Part shown: piece by piece, positions 8,878 to 17,027 of the stretch
Numbering within the stretch: the first letter of the stretch is position 1
Layout of the letters: the number at the start of each line of letters is the position of its first letter
DNA from: Polyangiaceae bacterium
Lineage (GTDB): Bacteria > Myxococcota_A > Polyangia > Polyangiales > Polyangiaceae
Length of the DNA: 37,910 nucleotides
Assembly: GCA_023150915.1 (NCBI GenBank)
Contig: JAKLKA010000063.1
Coordinates: 1-37,910, forward strand
Direction: 5' to 3'
Notes under the pieces: model-generated
Told to the model about the DNA's origin: nothing
What the model saw: only the letters and a program-made list of their open reading frames with translations
The model's database searches: none
Translations under genes and position numbers: made by a program

Positions 8878-8983
8878 GGAGCGAAATCCCGAACAAAAGG
8901 GCTGACGCGCCACCGACCCGGGGAGTACCCTCCGCGCCCGTTTCGGCCCCGCCCCGCCCTGCCCGGCGGGAGCCGCCCCGGTC

Positions 8984-9526
8984 ATGGACCCCATCGCCTT
9001 CGGCATCGTCGCCGCCTGCCTCCTTCTCGCGGCGCTGTTCGTGGTGACCAGCAAGAACCTGGTCCACGCGGTGCTGTGGCTCGCCGTCACCCTGGCCACC
9101 ACGGCGGTGCTGTTCGTGCTCTTGCAGGCGCCGTTCCTGGCCGGCATCCAGATCCTGCTCTACACCGGCGGCGTCATCACCCTGATGCTGTTCGGGGTGA
9201 TGCTCACCCGCCGGCACGAGCGGGTCTTCATCGAGAACGAGACCGCGCCCCGTCGGCGCGTTCCGGCCATCTTGGCGGCGGCGGTGATGTTCGGGGTGAT
9301 CGCCTCGGCCACCTACCGCACGCCCAACCTGCCCGCCGGCCCGGGGCGCTACGTTGCGGCGGACGAGATCGGTAAGTCGTTCCTGGGCGAGCACCTGCTC
9401 GCCTTCGAAGTGCTGAGCGTGCTGCTGCTGATCGCCATGATCGGCGCCATCGTGCTGGCGCGGAAAGCCGACTTCGGCAAAGAGCAGAGTCGGGTGATCC
9501 CGGTTCGGGGCGAGAAGGCCACATGA
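8984..9526 (+). CDS. nuoJ: NADH-quinone oxidoreductase subunit J
   Basis: 180 residues with about five membrane spans. NuoJ is a membrane-arm subunit of respiratory complex I, which couples NADH:quinone electron transfer to proton pumping in the cytoplasmic membrane. The family core is visible: AVLWLAVTLATTAVLFVLL (about residues 29-47) and the GIQILLYTGGVITLMLFGVM region (about 54-73), whose pi-bulge helix links the quinone site to the antiporter subunits. A final hydrophobic helix (EVLSVLLLIAMIGAIVLAR) precedes a short basic tail. It is the first gene of a nuoJKLMN block; no nuoA-I lies upstream in the window, so the operon is split or the other genes are elsewhere. GGGAG upstream of the ATG is rather far (about 13 bases). 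Confidence 0.95.
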   Translation: MDPIAFGIVAACLLLAALFVVTSKNLVHAVLWLAVTLATTAVLFVLLQAPFLAGIQILLYTGGVITLMLFGVMLTRRHERVFIENETAPRRRVPAILAAAVMFGVIASATYRTPNLPAGPGRYVAADEIGKSFLGEHLLAFEVLSVLLLIAMIGAIVLARKADFGKEQSRVIPVRGEKAT

Positions 9527-9825
9527 TGCCGATCCAACCTCTGCTGCTGCTCTCGGCCGCGCTGTTCTGCGTGGGCATCTATGGTGTGGTCTCGCGCCGC
9601 AACGCAGTGGGCATCTTGCTCAGCGTCGAGCTGATGATGAACGCCGTGAACATCAACCTGGTGGGGTTCGCGCACTACCACGCGAGCCACGTGGGCCAGG
9701 TGTTCGCGGTGTTCTCCATCGCGCTCACCGTGGCCGAGGTGGTGGTGGGGTTGGCCTTGGTGATCTTGCTCGCGCGCGCGAAGAAGGACATCGCGGTGGA
9801 CGGCGCCGAGGCCCTGCGCGGGTGA
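9523..9825 (+). CDS. nuoK: NADH-quinone oxidoreductase subunit K
   Basis: 100 residues, three membrane helices, the normal size for this MrpC-like subunit. The two buried glutamates required for proton transfer in the family are present at E36 (SVELMMNAVNINLV) and E72 (TVAEVVVGLAL), in the same numbering as E. coli NuoK. The start overlaps the nuoJ stop (ATGA, 9523-9526), indicating translational coupling. Confidence 0.97.
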   Translation: MMPIQPLLLLSAALFCVGIYGVVSRRNAVGILLSVELMMNAVNINLVGFAHYHASHVGQVFAVFSIALTVAEVVVGLALVILLARAKKDIAVDGAEALRG

Positions 9826-9829
9826 CACG

Positions 9830-11653
9830 ATGATCTTCGGTCTTCCCCCCCTGACCTGGGCGCTGATCGCGCTCTTCGGCCCGGCCGCGGCGGCGCTGGT
9901 CATCGGCGTGGCTGCGCCCCTGCGCCGGCAGGGCAAGCCGGCGGCGTACCTGGCCGTGGCGGCGGCAGCGCTTTCGCTGGTCGCGGCCCTGGCGCTCTTG
10001 ATGCGCCAGCTCGGCGCGCCCACGGAAGCCTTGGTTGCCACTACCCGCTGGCTGCCGTCGTCGGGTCAGACCCTCGCCGAGATCGGCGTGCGGCTGGACG
10101 GTATCAGCGTGCCCATGCTGGTCGTGGTCACGCTGGTGGCCACTTGCGTACAGGTCTTCTCGCTGGGCTACATGGCAGGCGAGCCGCCGCCTGCCTTCGG
10201 TCGCTATTTTGGCTACCACTCGCTGTTCATCTTCAGCATGAACGCGCTGGTCCTGGCGCCGAACGTGCTGCAGCTGTTCGCGGGCTGGGAGCTGGTGGGC
10301 CTGACCAGCTACCTCTTGATCGGTTTCTATTGGCAGAAGCCCAGCGCCGCCCGCGCTGCGGTGAAGGCCTTCTGGATGACCAAGCTGGCCGACATGGGCT
10401 TCGTGGCCGGCGTGGTGCTCTTGTTCGTGGCCACCGGCGGCTTCGGCTGGGCGGCGCCCGCCGACCCCAAGCTGCACATGTGGATTGGCCTCGGCCTGTT
10501 CCTGGCGGTGATGGGCAAGAGCGCGCAGTTCCCGCTGCACGTCTGGCTGCCCGACGCGATGGAGGGGCCGACGCCGGTCTCTGCTCTGCTCCACGCGGCC
10601 ACCATGGTCGCCGCCGGCGTCTACCTGATCGTCCGCGCCAACCCGCTGTTCCAGGCGGTCGAGGTCCGCGAGCTCATGACCTGGCTGGGGGCGTTCACCG
10701 CGCTCTTCGCTGCGACCATCGCGGTGGTGCAGACCGACATAAAGAAGGTGCTGGCGTACTCCACCTGCTCGCAGCTCGGCTACATGGTGAGCGCCCTCGG
10801 AGCAGGGTCGCTGATGGGCGGGTACTTCCACCTGACCACCCACGCGGCCTTCAAGGCGCTGCTGTTCCTGGGTGCGGGCAGCGTGATCCACGCGGTGCAC
10901 TCCAACGAGCTGGCCGACATGGGCTACCTCTGGCCGAAGATGAAGGTCACCGCGATCACCTTCATCATCGGGGCGCTGGCGCTGGCGGGTGTGCCCGGGC
11001 TCGCCGGCTTCTTCAGCAAAGATCTGATCCTCGAAGCTTTGCACGCGAAGCAGCTGTGGGGCCCCCTCGGCATGCTGATGGCCGCCGCGTTCTTGACCGC
11101 GTTCTACATGGGGCGCGTGATCTTCTTGGCCTTCTTCGGCAAGCGCACGAAGCGCGCCGACCGTGCCCACGAGAGTGGCCCCGCGATGACCGGGCCGCTG
11201 GTCCTGCTCGCAGGGGTGGCGGCGTCCGTGGGCTACTTCGGCAAGAGCTTCGCGGGCCTGGCTGGCACCACCTATCACTTCCACCTGGGCGCCGTCGGCG
11301 GCATCGCCACCGCGCTCGGCCTCGGCGGCCTCGTGCTCGCTTACCTGATGTACGGCAAGGGGTCGGTGCCCGAGTCCACCTTTGCGTTCCTCGCCCCCGT
11401 GGGTCGGCTGGCGCGCTCGGGCGCGGTGGACCAGCTCTATCTGTTCGGCTTCCGGAGGGTGGCCCTCGGGCTCGCCGGCGCCATCGGCTGGTTCGATCGC
11501 TACGTGGTCGACGGACTGATCAACCTTCTGGGCTTTGCCACCATCATGGGCGGCCGCCGCGTGCGGAAGCTGCAGACCGGGAACGTCTCGGACTATGTCT
11601 ACGCCGTGATCGCCGGCGCGGTGGTGCTCGCCACCTGGGGGATCCTGCGATGA
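9830..11653 (+). CDS. nuoL: NADH-quinone oxidoreductase subunit L
   Basis: 607 residues, close to the usual 610-650, about 16 membrane helices. NuoL is the distal antiporter-like proton-pumping subunit with the long lateral helix at the C-terminus. Visible motifs include AGWELVGLTSYLLIGFYW with the pumping glutamate E154, the discontinuous helix region KSAQFPLHVWLPDAMEGPTP with K230 and H237, SALLHAATMVAAGVYL, and KVLAYSTCSQLGYM. The start is four bases after the nuoK stop; the stop overlaps the nuoM start. Confidence 0.97.
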   Translation: MIFGLPPLTWALIALFGPAAAALVIGVAAPLRRQGKPAAYLAVAAAALSLVAALALLMRQLGAPTEALVATTRWLPSSGQTLAEIGVRLDGISVPMLVVVTLVATCVQVFSLGYMAGEPPPAFGRYFGYHSLFIFSMNALVLAPNVLQLFAGWELVGLTSYLLIGFYWQKPSAARAAVKAFWMTKLADMGFVAGVVLLFVATGGFGWAAPADPKLHMWIGLGLFLAVMGKSAQFPLHVWLPDAMEGPTPVSALLHAATMVAAGVYLIVRANPLFQAVEVRELMTWLGAFTALFAATIAVVQTDIKKVLAYSTCSQLGYMVSALGAGSLMGGYFHLTTHAAFKALLFLGAGSVIHAVHSNELADMGYLWPKMKVTAITFIIGALALAGVPGLAGFFSKDLILEALHAKQLWGPLGMLMAAAFLTAFYMGRVIFLAFFGKRTKRADRAHESGPAMTGPLVLLAGVAASVGYFGKSFAGLAGTTYHFHLGAVGGIATALGLGGLVLAYLMYGKGSVPESTFAFLAPVGRLARSGAVDQLYLFGFRRVALGLAGAIGWFDRYVVDGLINLLGFATIMGGRRVRKLQTGNVSDYVYAVIAGAVVLATWGILR

Positions 11654-13221
11654 TGGGCTTGCCCCTGCTCAGCCTGATCGTGGCGGCGCCCTTCGTGGCG
11701 GCGGTGCTGCTGTTCTTCATCCCCGACGCGCAGCGCGCGCTGGTGCGCTGGGTCTCGCTGGCGGGCGCGGCTGTCGCCCTGGCGGGCAGCGTGCAGGTGG
11801 CGCGGATCTACGACATGGGCAAGGGCGGGCTGCAGCTCGCCGAGCGCTACCCGCTGGTGCCCAGTCTGGGCATCGAGCTCAGCTTGGCGGTCGACGGCTG
11901 GGGCGTGTCGCTGCTCTTGCTCACCGGCATCATCATCTTTGCGGGCGTCCTGGCCAGCTGGACGCTGAAAGAGCGCGGCAAAGAGTTCTTCATCTTCTTG
12001 CTCGTGCTGGTGGCCGGCGTGTTCGGCGTGTTCGTGGCGCAAGACCTGTTCGTGTTCTTCCTGTTCTACGAAATCGCCGTCTTGCCGATGTACCTGCTCA
12101 TCGGCATCTGGGGCTCGAGCCACGCGGTGGCCGAGGCGGGGCCCTTCCGCTTCGTGTGGAAGCTGCTCGACATCGGCGGTCGCGAGTACGCCGCGATGAA
12201 GCTCACGCTGATGCTGCTGGTCGGCTCGGCCTTCATCCTGGTCGCCATCTTCGCGATGTACGTGGCGGCAGGCGCGCGCACCTTCGACATGGCGGTGCTG
12301 GGCAGCCACCCTTACAGCCGCGACCTGCAGCTCTGGGCGTTCCCCTTCTTGTGGCTGGGCTTCGGCTCGCTGGGTGGCGTGTTCCCGTTCCACACCTGGT
12401 CGCCGGACGGCCACGCCTCGGCCCCCACGGCCGTGTCCATGCTGCACGCTGGAGTGTTGATGAAGCTCGGCGCCTTCGGCGTGATGCGCGTGGGCATGGT
12501 CATGCTGCCCGAGGGCGCACAGGTCTGGGCACCCTGGGTCGGCGGGGTCGCGGTGATCAACGTGGTCTACGGCGCACTCAGCGCCATGAGCCAGAAGGAC
12601 CTCAAGTACATCATCGCGTACTCGTCGGTCAGCCACATGGGCATCGTGATGCTGGGCGCGGCCACGCTCACGCCCAACGGCTGGAACGGCGCCATCTATC
12701 AGATGTTCGCCCACGGCATCATGACCGGGCTGTTCTTCGCGCTGGTGGGCCTGGTCTACGAGCGCGCGCACTCGCGCCACGTGCCGGGCATGGGCGGCTT
12801 CGCCAAGACCATGCCGGCGGTGGCGGTGTTCTTCACCCTGGCCGGCCTGTCGTCCCTGGGGCTGCCCGGCACGGCGGGCTTCGTAGCCGAGATGCTGGTG
12901 TTCATCGGCGCGTGGCAGAGCGCGCACTGGTGGTGGGCGTTGCCGGGCATCTTGGGTGCGTTCGTCACCGCGGTGTACGTGCTGCGCGCCGTGCGGCAGA
13001 TCTTCTGGGGCCCGGGCCCGAGCGACAAGTTCCACGATCTGTCGGACGCCGCCCGCACCGAGTGGGGCGCGCCCATCATCCTGGGGACCTGCATCGTGGT
13101 GTTCGGCTGCTACCCGGTGATCGTGCTCGACTTCATCGACAAGGCGACGCCGATGTACCTGCAGCAGGCCAAGGGAACGTTGCGCCTCTTGGCCGCGGCG
13201 CCGCCGGGAGCTGGGCGATGA
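11650..13221 (+). CDS. nuoM: NADH-quinone oxidoreductase subunit M
   Basis: 523 residues, about 14 membrane helices. The frame stays open far upstream inside nuoL, but the true start is the ATG at 11650, where ATGA overlaps the nuoL stop and the protein begins MMGLPLLSLIVAAPF. Family motifs seen: FFLFYEIAVLPMYLLIG with the key glutamate E141, FPFHTWSPDGHASAPTAVSM, LMKLGAFG, and KYIIAYSSVSHMGIVMLG. It is one of three antiporter-like proton channels of complex I. A second ATG at 11653 is an alternative start one codon on. Confidence 0.96.
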   Translation: MMGLPLLSLIVAAPFVAAVLLFFIPDAQRALVRWVSLAGAAVALAGSVQVARIYDMGKGGLQLAERYPLVPSLGIELSLAVDGWGVSLLLLTGIIIFAGVLASWTLKERGKEFFIFLLVLVAGVFGVFVAQDLFVFFLFYEIAVLPMYLLIGIWGSSHAVAEAGPFRFVWKLLDIGGREYAAMKLTLMLLVGSAFILVAIFAMYVAAGARTFDMAVLGSHPYSRDLQLWAFPFLWLGFGSLGGVFPFHTWSPDGHASAPTAVSMLHAGVLMKLGAFGVMRVGMVMLPEGAQVWAPWVGGVAVINVVYGALSAMSQKDLKYIIAYSSVSHMGIVMLGAATLTPNGWNGAIYQMFAHGIMTGLFFALVGLVYERAHSRHVPGMGGFAKTMPAVAVFFTLAGLSSLGLPGTAGFVAEMLVFIGAWQSAHWWWALPGILGAFVTAVYVLRAVRQIFWGPGPSDKFHDLSDAARTEWGAPIILGTCIVVFGCYPVIVLDFIDKATPMYLQQAKGTLRLLAAAPPGAGR

Positions 13222-14681
13222 ACGCCACCCTCGCCGACCTCTTGCCGCTCAGCCTGGATCTGGCGCTGTGCGCTGGCATCTTGCTCACCTTCCTGGCCGA
13301 CCTGTTCTCGGGCCCGAAGCCCAACCGCGCCATCGGCGTGATCCCGCTGGCCACCTTCGCGGGCGCGCTGATCGCGTCCTTCCAGATGGACCTCGGGGGC
13401 AGCGCCTTCGGTGGCGTCTACGTGGGCGATCACTGGTCGCTGTTCTTCAAGCGCGCGTTCCTCGCGGCGGGCCTCCTCACCACGCTCGGCAGCATGGACC
13501 ACGTGGCTCGCCGGCAGCCCCACCGCCAGGGCGAGTACTACCTCTTGCTCATGTGCAGCGTGCTGGGCATGACGCTCTTGCCTGGCGCCCGGGATCTGGT
13601 GCTGCTCATCGTCGCCTTCGAGTTGATGGGGTTGCCGCTGTTCGTGCTGGCGGCCTTCGCCAAGACCGAAGATCCGAAGGGCGTCGGCAAAGACGGCCCC
13701 GAGGCAGCGCTCAAGCTCTACCTGGTGGGCGCGGTCAGCGCGGCCATCACGCTGTTCGGCATGTCGTTCGTTTACGGCATGACCGGCGCGACCCGGATCG
13801 AGGCCATTGCGCTGGCGCCCGTCAGCCCGCTGTTGCTGCTGGGCGTGATGCTGGTGCTGGGCGGCATGGCCTTCAAGATCGGCGTGGTGCCCTTCCACAT
13901 GTGGGTGCCCGACACCTATCAGGGCGCGCCCACGCCCTTCGTGGCCTTCCTCTCGGTGGCGCCCAAGCTGGCCGGGTTCGCGGCCCTGGCCACCCTGTTC
14001 CACCACGGCTTCGGCCAGGTGAAGAGCGAGTGGCAACCCGTGCTGATCGCGCTCTCGCTGGTCAGCATGGTGCTCGGCAACCTGCTGGCGGTGGTGCAGA
14101 CCAACGTGAAGCGCATGCTGGCCTACTCGGGCATCGGCCACATCGGCTACATGCTGATGGCCTTCGTCTCGGGCGCCGGCGGCAGCACCATGCTGCTGTT
14201 CTACTTCGTGGCCTACCTGGTCACGAACATCGGCGCGTTCCAGGTGGTCGAGGCGGTCGAGCGCGAGACGGGCGATGCGTCGCTGGGCGCGTTCGCGGGC
14301 ATGTGGAAGCGCTCGCCGCTGCTCGCCTTTGCCATGCTGATCTTTTTGCTCTCGCTGGCGGGTATCCCATTCGTGGTGGGCTTCTGGGCCAAGCTCTACG
14401 TCTTCATCGTGGCCTGGCACAGCGGGCTCTACCTCTTGGTGATTCTCGGCGCGGTGCTCGCGGTGGTGGGCCTGTTCTATTACATGCAAATCGCCCGCTC
14501 GATGTACATGCTGCCGCCCGAACGCGAGGGCACCTTCCGCGCGCCACCGGCGCTTTTGGTGTCGGTGCTGTTGTGCCTTTGCGCGGTGGTCGCCATCGGC
14601 GCGTGGCCCAGCCCGGTGCTCGAAGACGCCGGCAAAGCGACGCAGCCGTTCGTGTCGGCGCGCACTGCGGCGCTGAAGTAG
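13218..14681 (+). CDS. nuoN: NADH-quinone oxidoreductase subunit N
   Basis: 487 residues, about 14 membrane helices, normal length. The open frame extends back into nuoM, but the ATG at 13218 (protein MNATLADLLPLSL) has a GGGAG Shine-Dalgarno at 13206-13210 and an ATGA overlap with the nuoM stop. Motifs: IVAFELMGLPLFVLAAF with glutamate E135, KIGVVPFHMWVPDTYQGAPT, the LSVAPKLAGFA helix, and KRMLAYSGIGHIGYMLM. NuoN is the antiporter-like subunit nearest the NuoJ/NuoK side of complex I. It is the last gene of the block. Confidence 0.97.
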   Translation: MNATLADLLPLSLDLALCAGILLTFLADLFSGPKPNRAIGVIPLATFAGALIASFQMDLGGSAFGGVYVGDHWSLFFKRAFLAAGLLTTLGSMDHVARRQPHRQGEYYLLLMCSVLGMTLLPGARDLVLLIVAFELMGLPLFVLAAFAKTEDPKGVGKDGPEAALKLYLVGAVSAAITLFGMSFVYGMTGATRIEAIALAPVSPLLLLGVMLVLGGMAFKIGVVPFHMWVPDTYQGAPTPFVAFLSVAPKLAGFAALATLFHHGFGQVKSEWQPVLIALSLVSMVLGNLLAVVQTNVKRMLAYSGIGHIGYMLMAFVSGAGGSTMLLFYFVAYLVTNIGAFQVVEAVERETGDASLGAFAGMWKRSPLLAFAMLIFLLSLAGIPFVVGFWAKLYVFIVAWHSGLYLLVILGAVLAVVGLFYYMQIARSMYMLPPEREGTFRAPPALLVSVLLCLCAVVAIGAWPSPVLEDAGKATQPFVSARTAALK

Positions 14682-14715
14682 CGCGGCGCTCGCGGCGCTC
14701 GTGCGAGGGCGATTT

Positions 14716-14738
14716 CGGCGTGCGCACGTGCGCCGCCG
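14716..14738 (+). terminator. Stem-loop 35 bases after nuoN (possible transcript end)
   Basis: CGGCG at 14716-14720, a single bulged T and the 12-bp palindrome GCGCACGTGCGC (14722-14733) followed by CGCCG form a stable hairpin. It lacks a downstream T-run, so it could be an atypical terminator or a 3' stabilising structure. Confidence 0.35.
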
Positions 14739-14828
14739 CGCGAAGGGCCATGGTCACCGTTTTCGTGGCGCAGTTGCGCCCCGGGCTTTCGCTATACGGC
14801 CGGGCTTTTTGCTGATAAATGACGAGCA

Positions 14829-16730
14829 ATGGGGCACTCGACATTTCTCGCTTCGTTCGCCGCGCTGGGGATCGGGCTCGCGTTGCTCTTGCCGGCCTGT
14901 GCCAGCGACCCGGCCGACGAAGAGTCCACGCCGATCGACGAACCCGGGGACGACGCCCAGGATCAGAGCCCCGGCGACGGCAAGTTCGACGGCCCGGGCA
15001 GCACGCCGGGCACCACGCTGGTCTTGCGCGGCACCATCCTCACGATGGACGAGGCCCGCGGCAACGGGCAGGTGATCGACAACGGCGCGGTGGTGATCGA
15101 AGGCGGCAAGATCTCGAAGGTGCTCACTGCGGGGCAGCCGCTGCCGAGCGGGAGCGCCGTCACCGTGCTGCCCTCGGCCACCGGCGCGAGCGACTGGGTG
15201 ATTTCGCCCGGCCTGATCAACCTGCACAACCACCTGGCCTACAACACCGCGCACATCTATCGCGAGCTGTCGCTCTACGAGAACACGTATCAGTGGCGTG
15301 ACGAGAAGTACTACGACACCCACATCATGTACCCGAAGAAGGTCTTCGAGAGCTCTACGGCGAGCCCGACCGAGTTCGGGCTGCCGGGGGCAACGAAGCG
15401 CGTCAGCCTGGCAGGCGTCGTCGGTCGCTACACCGAGGTCAAAGAGCTGGTGAGCGGCACCACCTCGACGCAGGGCTCGTTCTTCGGCATCAAGCTGCCC
15501 TCGGGCTACGGCCTGCACCTGGCCCGCAACGTCGATTCGTCCAACTTCGGGGTCAAACGCGTCAGCCAGACGGCGCTCGGCATCTTGGTCTACAACTTCG
15601 ACCCGCGCCCGCTGGTGAAGAAGTTCGATGCGAACAGCGTCGACGCCTGGCTGGTGCACCTGGCCGAGGGCACCGACCAAGAGAGCAGCGACGAGTTCGA
15701 GTGCCTCGACGCCATGGGCTTGGTCCGCGAGCAGACCGTGATCATCCACGGCACCGCGCTCAGCTCCGACCAGCTGAAGCGCATGGCGCAGGCCGGCAGC
15801 AAGCTGATCGCGTCACCGGTCGACAACCTGCTCTACTACGGCAAGGTTCCGGACATCGTCGAGGCGCACCGGGTCGGCGTGAACGTCTCGATTGGCAGCG
15901 ACTGGTCGCCGGCGGGCTCGAAGAACCTGCTCTCGGAGCTGAAGACGCTCGACATGCTGAACCAGCAGGCGTGGGGCGGCGAGCTCACCGACGACGACAT
16001 GCTGCGCATGGTGACCACCAACCCCGCCGACGCCATTGGCTGGACCAAGAACGTGGGTCGCATCAAGCCGGGCCTGTGGGCGGACATCGCGGTCTACAAG
16101 AAGCGGCCGGGCGCGGCTCAGCGTTCGGTGATCGACGCCACCGAAGCCGACGTGCGGCTGGTGATGGTCGCCGGCGACCCACTGGTCGGCGACGTAGCGG
16201 TGATGAAGAAGCTGAAGAAGACCGACTACGAAGTGGTGCAGGGCTGCGGGTTCGAGAAGGCCATCGACATCACGACCAGCGACACCCGGGTCGAGTACGG
16301 CAAGATCACGTTCCAGCAGGTGGTGAGCACCCTGGAACAGGGATTGAAGTTCGACGCCGCCTGGATGCAATCCCACTGGGAGCCGGCCCGCACCGCCGGG
16401 GCCACCGGCGGCGCTCTGGCCGATCTGATCGACGACAAGTACCCGCGCGGCCTGGAGCCCCGCACCCTCGACCCGCTCTTCGTCTGTCAGGACAAGCCGT
16501 ACATCGAAGAGCTTCGCACCGACCCCAACATCCGCACCGCCGAGGGCGGGCTGTGCTTCGACCTCAGGCCGAAGTACCTGGGGACCTCTACCGCGAGCTG
16601 CGGCACGCCGCCCGCCAAGCCCAAGACCCTCACCGTTGCCATGCACGACGGCACCGTGCCTCAGCGCCCGCCGGCCTGGTGCGCTCAGCAGAACTGGTCG
16701 GGCAGCGGTTCCCTGCCGACGCCGCCCTGA
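14829..16730 (+). CDS. Lipoprotein amidohydrolase (ATZ/TRZ-like metal-dependent hydrolase)
   Basis: 633 residues. The signal ends LLPAC (Cys24), then an acidic linker to about residue 60. The amidohydrolase fold starts with TTLVLRGTILTMD and the GAVVIEGGKI strands. Metal ligands expected for the family are present: HNH (H133, H135), H277 (AWLVHLAEG), H307 (TVIIHGTAL) and D358 (SIGSDWSP). The C-terminal beta part (GRIKPGLWADIAVYKK) closes the composite sandwich, followed by about 150 extra residues with several cysteines. No carboxylated-lysine signature is seen, which fits deaminase or chlorohydrolase-type subgroups; the substrate cannot be told. Lipid anchoring suggests action outside the cytoplasm. 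A GATAAA hexamer (14814-14819) lies 10 bases before the ATG and there is no clear Shine-Dalgarno. Confidence 0.85.
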   Translation: MGHSTFLASFAALGIGLALLLPACASDPADEESTPIDEPGDDAQDQSPGDGKFDGPGSTPGTTLVLRGTILTMDEARGNGQVIDNGAVVIEGGKISKVLTAGQPLPSGSAVTVLPSATGASDWVISPGLINLHNHLAYNTAHIYRELSLYENTYQWRDEKYYDTHIMYPKKVFESSTASPTEFGLPGATKRVSLAGVVGRYTEVKELVSGTTSTQGSFFGIKLPSGYGLHLARNVDSSNFGVKRVSQTALGILVYNFDPRPLVKKFDANSVDAWLVHLAEGTDQESSDEFECLDAMGLVREQTVIIHGTALSSDQLKRMAQAGSKLIASPVDNLLYYGKVPDIVEAHRVGVNVSIGSDWSPAGSKNLLSELKTLDMLNQQAWGGELTDDDMLRMVTTNPADAIGWTKNVGRIKPGLWADIAVYKKRPGAAQRSVIDATEADVRLVMVAGDPLVGDVAVMKKLKKTDYEVVQGCGFEKAIDITTSDTRVEYGKITFQQVVSTLEQGLKFDAAWMQSHWEPARTAGATGGALADLIDDKYPRGLEPRTLDPLFVCQDKPYIEELRTDPNIRTAEGGLCFDLRPKYLGTSTASCGTPPAKPKTLTVAMHDGTVPQRPPAWCAQQNWSGSGSLPTPP

Positions 16731-16733
16731 CGC

Positions 16734-17004
16734 TCAGTACCACGGGTCGATCAGATCCTTGCGATCGTCGGCCTGCATGCTGACGCGACGCGCGCTGACC
16801 TGACCCGCGGCGATCTGCACGACCAACCGCTTCACCACGCTCTCGCGCCGGAGCTCGACCTGAATCGAACCGGTGGGGACCGCCTCGCGAACCACCGGCG
16901 ACGGACCGACGTGCTTGCCGTTCACCCGCACGCTGTCGCAGTTCGGCGCTCACCTTCGGATTGAACGGCGGCACCCCGGCGTTTGTCACGCTGGCGGCGG
17001 GCAC
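16734..17004 (-). pseudogene. Frameshifted, 5'-truncated PEGA-domain protein remnant
   Basis: On the minus strand, the last about 70 codons read CDSVRVNGKHVGPSPVV...VPTGSIQVELRRE, resembling a PEGA domain (surface-associated beta domain with a V.VNGK.VG.SP signature), and end DLIDPWY-stop. That frame is closed by a TGA just upstream, while the adjacent frame continues as NAGVPPFNPKVSA, so one extra base near 16944 would restore a continuous reading. The upstream frame is itself closed by TAA at about 17010-17012, inside the dinB promoter. It therefore looks like the 3' remnant of a larger gene. A short real gene starting at the GTG at 16931 is the alternative. The stop is four bases from the convergent amidohydrolase stop. 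Confidence 0.5.
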
Positions 17005-17012
17005 TGTATATT
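16983..17012 (+). promoter_or_regulatory. Sigma70-like promoter of dinB
   Basis: TTGTCA (16983-16988), an 18-base spacer and TATATT (17007-17012), each one mismatch from the consensus hexamer. Transcription would begin near 17019, right at an in-frame GTG (17019) and nine bases before the ATG at 17028, with no Shine-Dalgarno, so the message may be leaderless. The -10 element lies inside the LexA-like box. Confidence 0.55.
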
Positions 17013-17021
17013 AGTTCAGTG
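17002..17021. promoter_or_regulatory. LexA/SOS-like box over the dinB promoter
   Basis: CACTG (17002-17006), ten bases, CAGTG (17017-17021): a dyad with the CTG-N10-CAG spacing of proteobacterial SOS boxes. The 17-mer 17004-17020 matches 14 of 17 positions of the Myxococcus LexA motif as I recall it (CTRHAMRYBYGTTCAGS), including the whole GTTCAG half. It covers the -10 hexamer, so a bound repressor would block transcription. SOS control of a translesion polymerase is well known in bacteria; binding here is inference. Confidence 0.6.
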
Positions 17022-17027
17022 TCTGCC

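Noticed and set aside
10144-11649. Extension of the nuoM frame to a start at 10144
   Set aside because: This part lies inside nuoL in another frame and has no membrane-protein character; the family N-terminus begins at 11650.
12156-13217. Extension of the nuoN frame to a start at 12156
   Set aside because: It overlaps nuoM; the correct N-terminus with ribosome-binding site is at 13218.
14683-14700. Two tandem copies of GCGGCGCTC after nuoN
   Set aside because: Only two 9-base copies in GC-rich DNA; no clear function and likely chance.
14781-14810. CCGGG...CCGGGCTTTTT as an intrinsic terminator of nuoN
   Set aside because: The stem is at most five pairs with a 15-base loop; the T-run alone is not enough, and the feature is mostly a direct repeat of CCGGGCTTT.
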